This document shows positions 36,591 to 44,646 of a stretch of DNA of 64,000 nucleotides, one piece after another; the first letter of the stretch is position 1; each line of letters opens with the position of its first letter. The notes under the pieces were generated by a model. It was not told where the DNA came from. It worked only from the letters and a program-made list of their open reading frames with translations, and made no database searches. Source of the stretch: an uncultured Bacteroidales bacterium (lineage in GTDB: Bacteria; Bacteroidota; Bacteroidia; Bacteroidales; CAIWKO01); the NCBI GenBank assembly GCA_903913285.1, contig CAIWKO010000026.1, forward strand, positions 1 to 64,000. The letters run 5' to 3'. Position numbers and translations under genes: made by a program.

Positions 36591-36598
36591 CAAATTTA
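36591..36598 (-). promoter_or_regulatory. -7 promoter element for aroQ
   Basis: Minus-strand TAAATTTG matches TAnnTTTG about 60 bases before the aroQ ATG. Confidence 0.5.
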
Positions 36599-36641
36599 CA
36601 CTTTTTAACTTCTAAAAAGAACTTGGCTTTACAAAAAACAA

Positions 36642-36649
36642 TACTTTTG
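36642..36649 (+). promoter_or_regulatory. -7 promoter element upstream of the TPP riboswitch
   Basis: TACTTTTG matches TAnnTTTG. Transcription would begin about 6 bases later, immediately before the riboswitch aptamer. Confidence 0.6.
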
Positions 36650-36659
36650 CAATAGTTTT

Positions 36660-36742
36660 CTTAATAGGGGTGCCTTAATAAATACGGGCTGAGATCAAAC
36701 CCTCTGAACCTGATCTGGGTAATGCCGGCGTAGGGAGTAAGG
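36660..36742 (+). promoter_or_regulatory. TPP riboswitch aptamer (THI element)
   Basis: The thi-box consensus is present in order: ggggtgcc, gggctgaga, accctctgaacctgatctgg, gtaatgccggcgtaggga. These form the pyrimidine-sensing and pyrophosphate-sensing arms of the thiamine pyrophosphate aptamer. It lies between a TAnnTTTG promoter and a TonB-dependent receptor gene, so TPP is expected to repress that receptor. Confidence 0.95.
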
Positions 36743-36743
36743 G

Positions 36744-36789
36744 TAAACTTTAATGGGTGGCCAGTGCCTCTTAAGCCATCCGAAGTTTA
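36744..36789 (+). promoter_or_regulatory. Putative expression-platform hairpin of the TPP riboswitch
   Basis: A long stem-loop follows the aptamer directly: outer stem taaactt/aagttta, inner stem gggtggc/gccatcc with one G-U pair. It ends 18 bases before the receptor start codon and has no U tract after it. It therefore looks more like control of translation or of RNA processing than an intrinsic terminator. Confidence 0.5.
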
Positions 36790-36807
36790 ACAAAACAAAA
36801 ACACATC

Positions 36808-39201
36808 ATGAAAAAAGTTATTTTTAGTTTGGTAATTCTACTCGCATTACCTTTTATGAGCCTTGCTCAGTTTACGATTTCGGGACACATAATCGACAAA
36901 AATTCAGCACAAAAACTTTCCGGCGCTTCAATTACTGTTGAAGGACTTTTTGTAGGAACAGTAAGCGATGATAATGGCGATTTTATCATTAAAAACATTA
37001 AGAAAGGCACCTATCAGTTGAAAGCCACTTTTATGGGATACACTGATTTCAATAAAACGGTCGGAGTTACTCAAAACACAGTTGTAAACATCGAACTGAC
37101 CAGGAACACTATTCTTCAGGAAGAAGTAATCATCAGTGCCACCCGGGCTTCCGAAAATCAACCATCCACCTTTACCAATGTAACAAAAGCCCAAATCGGC
37201 GAATTAAACCACGGTCAGGATCTGCCTTATTTATTAAACACCACACCTGCTGTTGTTACAAATTCAGATGCAGGGAATGGTGTCGGATACACCGGCATAC
37301 GTATCCGTGGCAGCGACCTGACCCGTATCAATGTTACTATTAACGGCATCCCTGCTAACGATGCCGAATCGCAGGGTGTTTTCTGGGTTGATATGCCTGA
37401 TCTGGCTTCTACTATCGATAATGTACAGATCCAACGCGGCATCGGAACTTCAACCAATGGTTCGGCAGCTTTCGGCGCCAGTATCAATTTTCAAACAACA
37501 AAACTCAACCCAAAACCTTATGCCATTTACGACATGGGGTATGGTTCGTTCAACACTTGGAAAAACACTTTCATGGCCGGAACAGGATTGATTGCCAACC
37601 ATTGGGCTTTTGATGTGCGATTATCAAAACTCAGTTCCAACGGGTATATCGAAAGAGCTACCTCTGATATGAAATCACTGTTTTTCAGTGGAGGATATTA
37701 TGGCAAAAAAACGATCCTGAAATTTGTGATATTTACCGGTAAAGAAAAAACCTATCAGGCATGGAACGGCGTTCCTAAAGATTCGCTGAAGACGAACCGC
37801 AGATTTAACTCGTTTACTTATGCAAATCAAACCGACAATTATCAACAGGATAATTATCAGCTATTATTCTCGAAGGAGATCGGTAAAAGGTTTTTGATAA
37901 ACGCTGCTGTGCATTATACATACGGACGCGGCTATTACGAAGAATACGAAGATGTAAATAATTCTGATGATGTAACCAATTTTGCTTCTTATGGACTTCC
38001 AAACCCCATTATTGGAAATGACACCATTAATGCTACTAATTTAGTTCGCCAGCAATGGCTCAAAAACTATTTCTATGGCTTTACGTTTTCAGGGGCTTAC
38101 GACAACCACAAAAATCTAAATATTACCATCGGTGGCGCAGGCAACAAATATCAGGGCGGTCATTATGGGAATATTATCTGGGCGCAATATGCATCTGAAA
38201 TTCCCATAAATTATCAGTGGTACGATTACAATTCCCTGAAAAGCGAAATAAGCTTGTATGCAAAGGTCGATTATAACCCTGTAAAAAAGATCACAACCTA
38301 TCTCGACCTGCAATACCGCACTCTTAATTTCAGTCTGAAAGGACAGGATGCCAAACTGCGCGATATTACTCAATCGCATGGATTTGGTTTCTTCAATCCA
38401 AAAGTCGGCGTAACGTATGATATCAGTAAAAAACATCGTGTTTATCTTGCTCTGGCCATATCGAACCGTGAACCCAACGGAAACAACTTTTCCGATGCCA
38501 ACCCACAGAAACCTTTGCCAAAACCCGAAACCATGTATAATGCCGAACTGGGCTATACCTTCAGCAGCAAATATGTAACCACCACCATCAACGGATATTA
38601 TATGTATTACAAAGACCAGTTGGTTTTGACAGGCGAAATAAACGACGTGGGTTATGCTATCATGACCAATGTTCCGAAAAGCTATCGCGCAGGTATTGAG
38701 TTTAGCGGAGCCGCTCATCTGTTGAAGCATTTTAATTGGGAAATGAATGCCTGTTTCAGTAAAAATAAAATTCTCGGGTTTACAGAATATGTGGATGATT
38801 GGGACAATGGCGGACAGATACAAAACAATCTTGGCACCACCAACATTGCTTTTTCACCAACTGTTGTAGCCTCAAATACTTTTGCCTATAACTTTATCGA
38901 AAACTTCAACATTTCGCTCATCACCAAATACGTGAGCCGCCAATATGCTGATAACACCTCAAGCATCGACCGTTCTTTGAATCCGTATTGCGTTTCCGAT
39001 ATTATTGTGGATTATACATTCAAACTCGGCGCCATCAAAGAAATAAAAGTATCGCTCATGCTCAATAATATCTTCAACATGCAATACGAAAACAATGCCT
39101 GGGTATATCGCTATTATTATAATGGAGTCTACAACATAATGGATGGGTATTTTCCGCAGGCGGGCATCAATTTTCTGGCCGGTTTGAAGGTCAGATTTTA
39201 G
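36808..39201 (+). CDS. TonB-dependent outer-membrane receptor, predicted thiamine uptake
   Basis: This 797-residue outer-membrane transporter has a signal peptide ending LAQ at about 21. A CarboxypepD-regulatory-like domain (about 22-105, GHIIDKNSAQKLSGASITV) comes next, then a plug domain (about 110-230, IRIRGSDLTRINVTINGIP) and a 22-strand-type barrel to the C-terminal aromatic end. The gene is preceded by a TPP riboswitch. Riboswitch-controlled receptors of this kind are known in Bacteroides as the thiamine outer-membrane transporter, so thiamine or a derivative is the probable substrate. No thiamine kinase or PnuT-like permease follows; the next gene has its own promoter. Confidence 0.9.
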   Translation: MKKVIFSLVILLALPFMSLAQFTISGHIIDKNSAQKLSGASITVEGLFVGTVSDDNGDFIIKNIKKGTYQLKATFMGYTDFNKTVGVTQNTVVNIELTRNTILQEEVIISATRASENQPSTFTNVTKAQIGELNHGQDLPYLLNTTPAVVTNSDAGNGVGYTGIRIRGSDLTRINVTINGIPANDAESQGVFWVDMPDLASTIDNVQIQRGIGTSTNGSAAFGASINFQTTKLNPKPYAIYDMGYGSFNTWKNTFMAGTGLIANHWAFDVRLSKLSSNGYIERATSDMKSLFFSGGYYGKKTILKFVIFTGKEKTYQAWNGVPKDSLKTNRRFNSFTYANQTDNYQQDNYQLLFSKEIGKRFLINAAVHYTYGRGYYEEYEDVNNSDDVTNFASYGLPNPIIGNDTINATNLVRQQWLKNYFYGFTFSGAYDNHKNLNITIGGAGNKYQGGHYGNIIWAQYASEIPINYQWYDYNSLKSEISLYAKVDYNPVKKITTYLDLQYRTLNFSLKGQDAKLRDITQSHGFGFFNPKVGVTYDISKKHRVYLALAISNREPNGNNFSDANPQKPLPKPETMYNAELGYTFSSKYVTTTINGYYMYYKDQLVLTGEINDVGYAIMTNVPKSYRAGIEFSGAAHLLKHFNWEMNACFSKNKILGFTEYVDDWDNGGQIQNNLGTTNIAFSPTVVASNTFAYNFIENFNISLITKYVSRQYADNTSSIDRSLNPYCVSDIIVDYTFKLGAIKEIKVSLMLNNIFNMQYENNAWVYRYYYNGVYNIMDGYFPQAGINFLAGLKVRF

Positions 39202-39249
39202 GCCTCATAAAAAAAGATCTTTTATTCCCTTTCACAAGCAATAATGACC

Positions 39250-39257
39250 TAATTTTG
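39250..39257 (+). promoter_or_regulatory. -7 promoter element
   Basis: TAATTTTG matches TAnnTTTG, 40 bases before the SDR ATG at 39298. Confidence 0.6.
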
Positions 39258-39297
39258 TATGGTTATTTTAGCTTTTATTTTTATTGGAGATAAAATT

Positions 39298-40086
39298 ATG
39301 AACAAAACAGCATTGATCACAGGGGCATCCAACGGTATCGGAAAAGAACTTGCCATCATACATGCCAAAAACAAAGGCAACCTGGTGCTCGTGGCACGTC
39401 GCGAAAATCTTTTACAGGAATTAAAGACCGAACTTGAACAAAAATACAGCATCTCTGTTACTATTATTGCCAAAGATCTTTCATTGCGAAATGCGGCAAA
39501 AGAGATTTTTGATGAAGTTAACGCAAAAGGAATACAGATCGATTATCTCATTAACAATGCCGGTTTCGGCGGTTACGGCAAATTTCATGAAAGAAGCATT
39601 GAAGATGATATTTCGATGATAGATGTGAATATTGTTGCATTGACCATGCTCACAAAATATTTCCTTCCCGAAATGGTTAAAAGGAATTCAGGAAAAATAT
39701 TAAACGTGGCATCCACTGCTGCCTTTATGCCAGGACCGCTCATGGCTGTTTATTTTGCTACCAAAGCATTTGTAATTTCGTTGAGTCAGGCCATTGCTGA
39801 AGAACTTTCCGACAGCAATGTTACTGTTACTGCACTATGCCCGGGTCCTACCGAAACCGGCTTCGCAAAAAAAGCCAATGTAGAAGACACTGACCTTTTT
39901 AAACACTCAGCAGCAGCTGCTGTTGTTGCACAAAAAGGATACAATGCCATGCTTAAAGGCAAGATGGTTATTATAACCGATGGCCCTCAAAAATTCATGA
40001 TCAAAGCATTGATACCTTTTGCTCCTCAGAAGATGGTCTTAAAACAGGTGAGAAGAATGCAGGAGAAGAAAGTTCCTTCGTTCTAA
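39298..40086 (+). CDS. SDR family oxidoreductase (DltE/YqjQ-like)
   Basis: This 262-residue short-chain dehydrogenase has the cofactor loop ALITGASNGIGKEL at residues 4-17, the NNAGFGGYG block, a catalytic Ser in VASTAAFMPGP, Y-x3-K as YFATKAFV, and CPGPTETGF. The substrate is unknown. The frame is open upstream to 39259, but a ggag stretch 10 bases before ATG 39298 and the start of the cofactor fold point to the later codon. Confidence 0.9.
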   Translation: MNKTALITGASNGIGKELAIIHAKNKGNLVLVARRENLLQELKTELEQKYSISVTIIAKDLSLRNAAKEIFDEVNAKGIQIDYLINNAGFGGYGKFHERSIEDDISMIDVNIVALTMLTKYFLPEMVKRNSGKILNVASTAAFMPGPLMAVYFATKAFVISLSQAIAEELSDSNVTVTALCPGPTETGFAKKANVEDTDLFKHSAAAAVVAQKGYNAMLKGKMVIITDGPQKFMIKALIPFAPQKMVLKQVRRMQEKKVPSF

Positions 40087-40138
40087 TATGATCGGGGAAT
40101 GTGAGAGTGTTCAAAAAAGTGTGTCAGATTGCCTGTTT

Positions 40139-40198
40139 TTATAGAGATTTCTCATAACGTGCTCTAAATTTATCAACGAGTTCCTTCTGTACAGGCAT
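40139..40198 (-). pseudogene. Possible C-terminal remnant of an unknown gene
   Basis: Minus-strand codons read MPVQKELVDKFRARYEKSL and then a stop. Its composition looks like a real charged helix, and the frame continues upstream only into the degenerate edge of array 3. There is no promoter or start context. It could be the tail of a gene that the array or a deletion destroyed, or coincidence. Confidence 0.25.
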
Positions 40199-40200
40199 CC

Positions 40201-40368
40201 AACTAAGTGTTATTGTATGCCAACTTAATGATTGTGACAACTATTATAATGATTGTTTAAACTATTATAACGATTGTTTAAACCATTATAATGATTGTTT
40301 AAACTGTTATAATGATTGTTTAAACCATTATAATGATTGTTTAAACTGTTATAATGATTATTAACCAG
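40201..40368. repeat. 21-bp tandem array 3 (about 8 units)
   Basis: About eight adjacent 21-bp units. The central ones share ttataatgattgtttaaac, with the last base alternating c/t. The first base alternates a/g over the better units, which gives a hint of a 42-bp higher-order unit. The first two units and the last are degraded. There are no spacers. It is A/T-rich, unlike arrays 4 and 5, and lies between two genes on the same strand. Confidence 0.92.
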
Positions 40369-40559
40369 TATGCTCCAACTCTTAAATTATATTGTTCAAT
40401 TGCTGCTATTTACGCTCTTACATCATGATTTGATGGAAGGATAATTGTAAAAGCACGAAGACGCTTGCTATGGCTATTTATAGCTCATGGCTAAATCAAA
40501 AAAAAAGGAGTATCTCGCAAAGTGTGTAAGCTTAAAAAGTTATTATGAAAAATTTTTCG

Positions 40560-40567
40560 TAGGTTTG
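40560..40567 (+). promoter_or_regulatory. -7 promoter element
   Basis: TAGGTTTG matches TAnnTTTG, 20 bases before the ATG of the serine hydrolase. Confidence 0.55.
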
Positions 40568-40587
40568 TCTTTCCAAAACCATCCATC

Positions 40588-42120
40588 ATGAAAGTAACCT
40601 TAAAAAATATCGGAATCATAAGCCTGCTATTACTCGGCAGCTTGTTCGTTTATGCACAAAAAGCGCCTTCCTTTGTAGCCGATAGTCTCGACAACTATAT
40701 CAACAAAGCGCTTAAAGATTGCAAAATTCCGGGTGTTGCTGTTTGTATCGTTAAAGACGGTAAAGTAATTATCAGCAAAGGCTATGGTGTATGCGAAATG
40801 GGCAAGAGCGACAAAGTGAACGAAAACACCTTATTCATGATCGGCTCCAACACCAAGGCTTTCACTGCAACTTCAATGGCAATGATGGCACAGGAAAAAA
40901 AATGTACGCTCAACGATAACGTAAAAAAATGGGTACCCGATTTTATCACCAAAGACCCTTGGATAGCCGAAAATGCCACCTTAACAGATATCATGTGTCA
41001 TCGTTTGGGAACGGAAACGTTTCAAGGCGACTTCACATTTTTCGATTCCGACCTCAGCAGTAAAGAAATCATCGCCAAATATGGCAAACTCACTCCTACC
41101 TATGGCTTCCGCACAACATGGGGATACTGCAACACGGGTTTTTTGCTTGCCGGTACCGCATTGGCCAACATCAGCGGCATGAGTTGGGATGAATTTATCC
41201 GTACCCGTATTTTCGAACCCCTGCAAATGAAGCACAGTCTCGCGCTGGTATCCGAAATAAACGCCGCTACCAACAAAGCCTCAGCTCACACTATAGTCGA
41301 TAACAAACTTATAGTGATACCCTATGGCAATTTCGATGCCCTGGCCCCTGCCGCAAGCATTTCGTCTTCGGCAAACGACATGAGTCATTGGGTGATGGCT
41401 TTACTCGATAGCGGCAACTACAACCATAAAAATGTAATCCCTTACAGTGCTATTCTTGCAACCCGCCAGCCAAAATCCATACTCGGCAATGCTCGTCATC
41501 CGTTCAACAAGTCAATCTTCTCACTCTATGGTCTTGGGTGGGAGTTGCAGGATTACGAATCCCACGAAATTGTGATGCACACCGGTGGCGTTGATGGTTT
41601 TGTAACTTCCGTGACGCTGGTCCCCGACCAAAATCTTGGCATCGTCGTCCTCACAAACACCGATCAGAATTATTTTTACGAAGCTCTCAAATGGGAAATA
41701 CTCGATGCATACCTTAACCTGCCATATCGCAACTACAGTAAAATTTATAATAATTATTTCAAACGCAACATGGCAAGCGACAATTATGAAATTAAAACCT
41801 GGCGCGATTCTGTCGCACTAAAAACTGCTTTGCCTTTGCCTGCTTCTGCTTTCGAAGGCACTTACCAGAACGAAGTATATGGAACCATAACTGTTTCTAA
41901 AGATGGCGATGCATTTAAATTAGGTTTCGAGCATCATAAAGATCTCTCTGCCAAACTCGAATATATCGCCAATAACCGTTTTTTATGCACCTACAGCAAT
42001 CCATTATTTGGCATAAAAGTATTTCCCTTTGTGATAAACGGTAGCGAAGTAACATCATTCAAACTTAGCGTGGCCGATTTCCTCGAATACACTTCTTACG
42101 AGTTCATAAAGCAGAAATAA
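40588..42120 (+). CDS. Serine hydrolase (beta-lactamase/class C fold) with DUF3471-type tail
   Basis: This 510-residue exported enzyme has a signal peptide ending YAQ at about 24. The beta-lactamase-related domain has S-x-x-K as Ser87-Lys90 in GSNTKAF, Y-x-N as Tyr180-Asn182 in WGYCNTGF, and the third motif HTGGVDGF near residue 330. The C-terminal 100 residues form a DUF3471-like beta domain. Relatives are D-aminopeptidases, esterases or penicillin-binding peptidases; true beta-lactamase activity is not implied. Confidence 0.92.
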   Translation: MKVTLKNIGIISLLLLGSLFVYAQKAPSFVADSLDNYINKALKDCKIPGVAVCIVKDGKVIISKGYGVCEMGKSDKVNENTLFMIGSNTKAFTATSMAMMAQEKKCTLNDNVKKWVPDFITKDPWIAENATLTDIMCHRLGTETFQGDFTFFDSDLSSKEIIAKYGKLTPTYGFRTTWGYCNTGFLLAGTALANISGMSWDEFIRTRIFEPLQMKHSLALVSEINAATNKASAHTIVDNKLIVIPYGNFDALAPAASISSSANDMSHWVMALLDSGNYNHKNVIPYSAILATRQPKSILGNARHPFNKSIFSLYGLGWELQDYESHEIVMHTGGVDGFVTSVTLVPDQNLGIVVLTNTDQNYFYEALKWEILDAYLNLPYRNYSKIYNNYFKRNMASDNYEIKTWRDSVALKTALPLPASAFEGTYQNEVYGTITVSKDGDAFKLGFEHHKDLSAKLEYIANNRFLCTYSNPLFGIKVFPFVINGSEVTSFKLSVADFLEYTSYEFIKQK

Positions 42121-42214
42121 ACGCGTTCAACTCTTTAGTCAATATCTGAGCATCCCTAAACAAATATGCTGCTTGATTTCTATCAGGTATAGCAATCCAT
42201 TGGAAAAAGATTCC

Positions 42215-42222
42215 TATCTTTG
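42215..42222 (+). promoter_or_regulatory. -7 promoter element for EF-G
   Basis: TATCTTTG matches TAnnTTTG and leaves a leader of about 105 bases before the EF-G start. Confidence 0.6.
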
Positions 42223-42333
42223 CAAAAAATTTGACACTTTTCGCCTAAAGCATTATTTCTCTAGGATTTAAACCAATTTATCGGATTTTAATAAAACCCA
42301 GAACTTCTAACACAAAACTTTTAACTAACACAA

Positions 42334-44415
42334 ATGATCCTTACAAAACTCAGAAACATCGGCATTGCAGCTCATATTGATGCCGGAAAAACTACCGTAA
42401 CCGAACGCATACTTTTTTACACAGGTGAAACCCGCAAAACCGGTGAAGTTCACGATGGACAAGCAACAATGGATTTTATGAAACAGGAACAGGAACGCGG
42501 TATCACCATAGCTTCTGCCGCAATAACTTGTCATTGGAAAGGCTCGCAAATCAATATTATCGACACACCCGGCCACGTTGATTTCACCGTTGAAGTTGAA
42601 CGCTCTTTGCGAGTGATTGATGGAATGATAGCTGTTTTTTGCGCTGTGGGTGGAGTGGAACCTCAAACCGAAACCGTGTGGAATCAGGCCGACCGCTATA
42701 AAGTTCCCCGCATCGCCTTTGTAAATAAAATGGACCGCACCGGTGCCGACTACAACGAAGTGCTCAGCATGATGAACAAATATCTCGATGCAAAAGCCGT
42801 TTCATTTCAGTTGCCCATGGGTTCTGAAGAAGATTTTCACGGCATTGTTGATATAATAGAACGCAAAGCTTATACATTTAAAGACGCTGAAAGCATTGAG
42901 ATCGCTATCCCCGACGAATACAAACAAGCTGTTGAAGATGCACGCATGTTGCTGGTTGAAAAACTTGCCGACTTTGACGAAGAAATTATGGAGCTTTATT
43001 TCGACGAAAAAGAAGTTTCTGTTGAATTACTGAAAAAAGCAGCCCGAGATGCATCGCTCAAACTGCTTATCACTCCTGTTTTTTGCGGAGCTGCCTATAA
43101 GAACAAAGGTATTCAATTATTGCTCGATGCTGTTATAGATTATCTTCCCTCTCCTATCGATGTGGGAGCCATAGTTGGTATTGATTGTGATGATCCCGAA
43201 AAAACCCGCAGCCGCATCCCTTCACCAAAAGAACCTTTTGCAGCGCTTGCTTTTAAACTTATCAACGATCCGTTCGTGGGTCAGCAAACATTTATCCGTA
43301 TCTATTCCGGAACAATAACCAGCGGCATGCAAATACTCAATTCTACTAAAGGAAAGCACGAACGCACGGGTCGTATTTTAAAGATACATGCCAAAGACCG
43401 TGAAGAGATCAGCGAAGCAGGTCCCGGCGATATTGTTGCTCTGATTGGAATGAAGTTGACCAAGACCGGCGACACCCTCTGCGATAATGATCACCCCCTA
43501 TTCCTCGAATCCATTCACATACCGCCAACGGTAATAGAACTTAAGATCAATCCTGCAAAACGCAAAGATCAGGAAAGGATGATAGAATCGCTGCGAAAAC
43601 TGGCCAACGAAGATCCTTCGTTCAACATGCGCTACGACGACGAAACCAGCGAAACCATTGTTTCGGGCATGGGCGAACTCCATTTAGAGATTATAATCGA
43701 CCGTTTGCGCCGCGAGTTTGATGTGGAAGTGGAAGTTGGGCAACCTTCAGTTGCATTCCGCGAAGCCATTACACACGAAGCTGATTACGATCTTAAATAT
43801 GCCAAACAAAGCGGCGGTAAAGGACAATTTGCCCGCACTGTTCTGCGCATCGAACCCAACGAAGGCAAAGGCTACGAATTTGTTGACAAAATCAAAGGCG
43901 GTGTTATTCCAGCCGAATACGTGGTATCTGTCAATAAAGGCATTTTAAAAACCCTCGATGCAGGCATCATTGCAGGCTTCCCTGTGGTTGATGTAAAAGT
44001 AACGCTGCTCGACGGCAGCTACCATCCTGTCGATTCTTCAGATATGGCTTTTCAAACTTGTGCTTCGATGTGTTTCAAAAATGCTTTCCTGAAAGCCAAT
44101 CCCGTTTTGCTCGAACCTGTGATGAAAGTTGAAGTGAACACACCCGACGAATATATCGGCGAAATTGTGGGCAATTTAAACCGCCGTCGTGGCAAGATAG
44201 AAGCCATGCGCCGTTTCCGCAAAGGTTCGCAAAAGCTCAACGGTTTTGTTCCTTTGATGGAAATGTTCGGTTATGCAACGCAATTGCGCAACATTTCGAG
44301 CGGCCGCGCCAACTATTCGATGGAATTTCATCAATACGAAGCCGTTCCGCGTGCCATTCAGGAAGAAGAACTGAAGAAAATAGCCGAAAAGAAACGTCTG
44401 GAAAGAAATCAGTAA
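42334..44415 (+). CDS. fusA: Translation elongation factor G
   Basis: This 693-residue translational GTPase catalyses ribosome translocation. G1 is AHIDAGKT (13-20), G2 RGIT (55-58), G3 DTPGH (77-81) and G4 NKMD (131-134). The following domains are all present, including the domain IV tip [13 protein letters not shown] near residue 570. It is a full-length canonical EF-G and not the divergent EF-G2 type. It is not next to rpsL, rpsG or tuf genes, so it may be the only copy moved elsewhere or a second copy; the window cannot tell. Confidence 0.95.
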   Translation: MILTKLRNIGIAAHIDAGKTTVTERILFYTGETRKTGEVHDGQATMDFMKQEQERGITIASAAITCHWKGSQINIIDTPGHVDFTVEVERSLRVIDGMIAVFCAVGGVEPQTETVWNQADRYKVPRIAFVNKMDRTGADYNEVLSMMNKYLDAKAVSFQLPMGSEEDFHGIVDIIERKAYTFKDAESIEIAIPDEYKQAVEDARMLLVEKLADFDEEIMELYFDEKEVSVELLKKAARDASLKLLITPVFCGAAYKNKGIQLLLDAVIDYLPSPIDVGAIVGIDCDDPEKTRSRIPSPKEPFAALAFKLINDPFVGQQTFIRIYSGTITSGMQILNSTKGKHERTGRILKIHAKDREEISEAGPGDIVALIGMKLTKTGDTLCDNDHPLFLESIHIPPTVIELKINPAKRKDQERMIESLRKLANEDPSFNMRYDDETSETIVSGMGELHLEIIIDRLRREFDVEVEVGQPSVAFREAITHEADYDLKYAKQSGGKGQFARTVLRIEPNEGKGYEFVDKIKGGVIPAEYVVSVNKGILKTLDAGIIAGFPVVDVKVTLLDGSYHPVDSSDMAFQTCASMCFKNAFLKANPVLLEPVMKVEVNTPDEYIGEIVGNLNRRRGKIEAMRRFRKGSQKLNGFVPLMEMFGYATQLRNISSGRANYSMEFHQYEAVPRAIQEEELKKIAEKKRLERNQ

Positions 44416-44646
44416 TTATATCTGCTTTTTTTTACGAATATCCTGACATTCATCATCCTTTTTAACAACTTCATTACATTGATTTTGTAACCTTTTTTCC
44501 GTAAATTTGTATAACAAATTTATTGTAAACTGAAAAGGCTGGTAAAATTCTTTACTAAACCATACAAATCATGCCTTAACCTTGCTGTTTTCGGCGGGGT
44601 TAGGATCCGTCTCCGGTCTGCATGCTTCCGGGGCATCAGGAATTTT
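44416..44646. other. Leader region of the 869-residue gene, G/C-rich and structured
   Basis: A TAAATTTG promoter at 44502-44509 would start a leader of about 130 bases. Its second half (about 44570-44635) is much richer in G and C than the surroundings. It can pair as an outer atgcc/ggcat stem closing two hairpins, one with ccttaacc/ggttagg arms. It resembles a structured 5' leader, but I cannot assign it to a known riboswitch or leader class. Confidence 0.4.
44502..44509 (+). promoter_or_regulatory. -7 promoter element
   Basis: TAAATTTG matches TAnnTTTG, upstream of the G/C-rich leader of the 44647 gene. Confidence 0.55.

Larger units (their letters stand above)
40087..40587. other. Spacer with array 3 and a possible coding remnant
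   Basis: The spacer holds the 21-bp array 3, a possible gene remnant on the minus strand at 40139-40198 just left of the array, and a TAGGTTTG promoter at 40560-40567 for the serine hydrolase. The bases from about 40380 to 40550 are A/T-rich and I see nothing in them. Confidence 0.5.

Noticed and set aside
40588-42120. A beta-lactamase resistance gene
   Set aside because: The fold is shared, but the DUF3471-type tail and overall length fit the broader serine hydrolase group, so resistance is not implied.
42334-44415. A divergent, energy-saving EF-G2-type gene
   Set aside because: The GTPase motifs and N-terminus are canonical EF-G, not the altered form seen in Bacteroides EF-G2.
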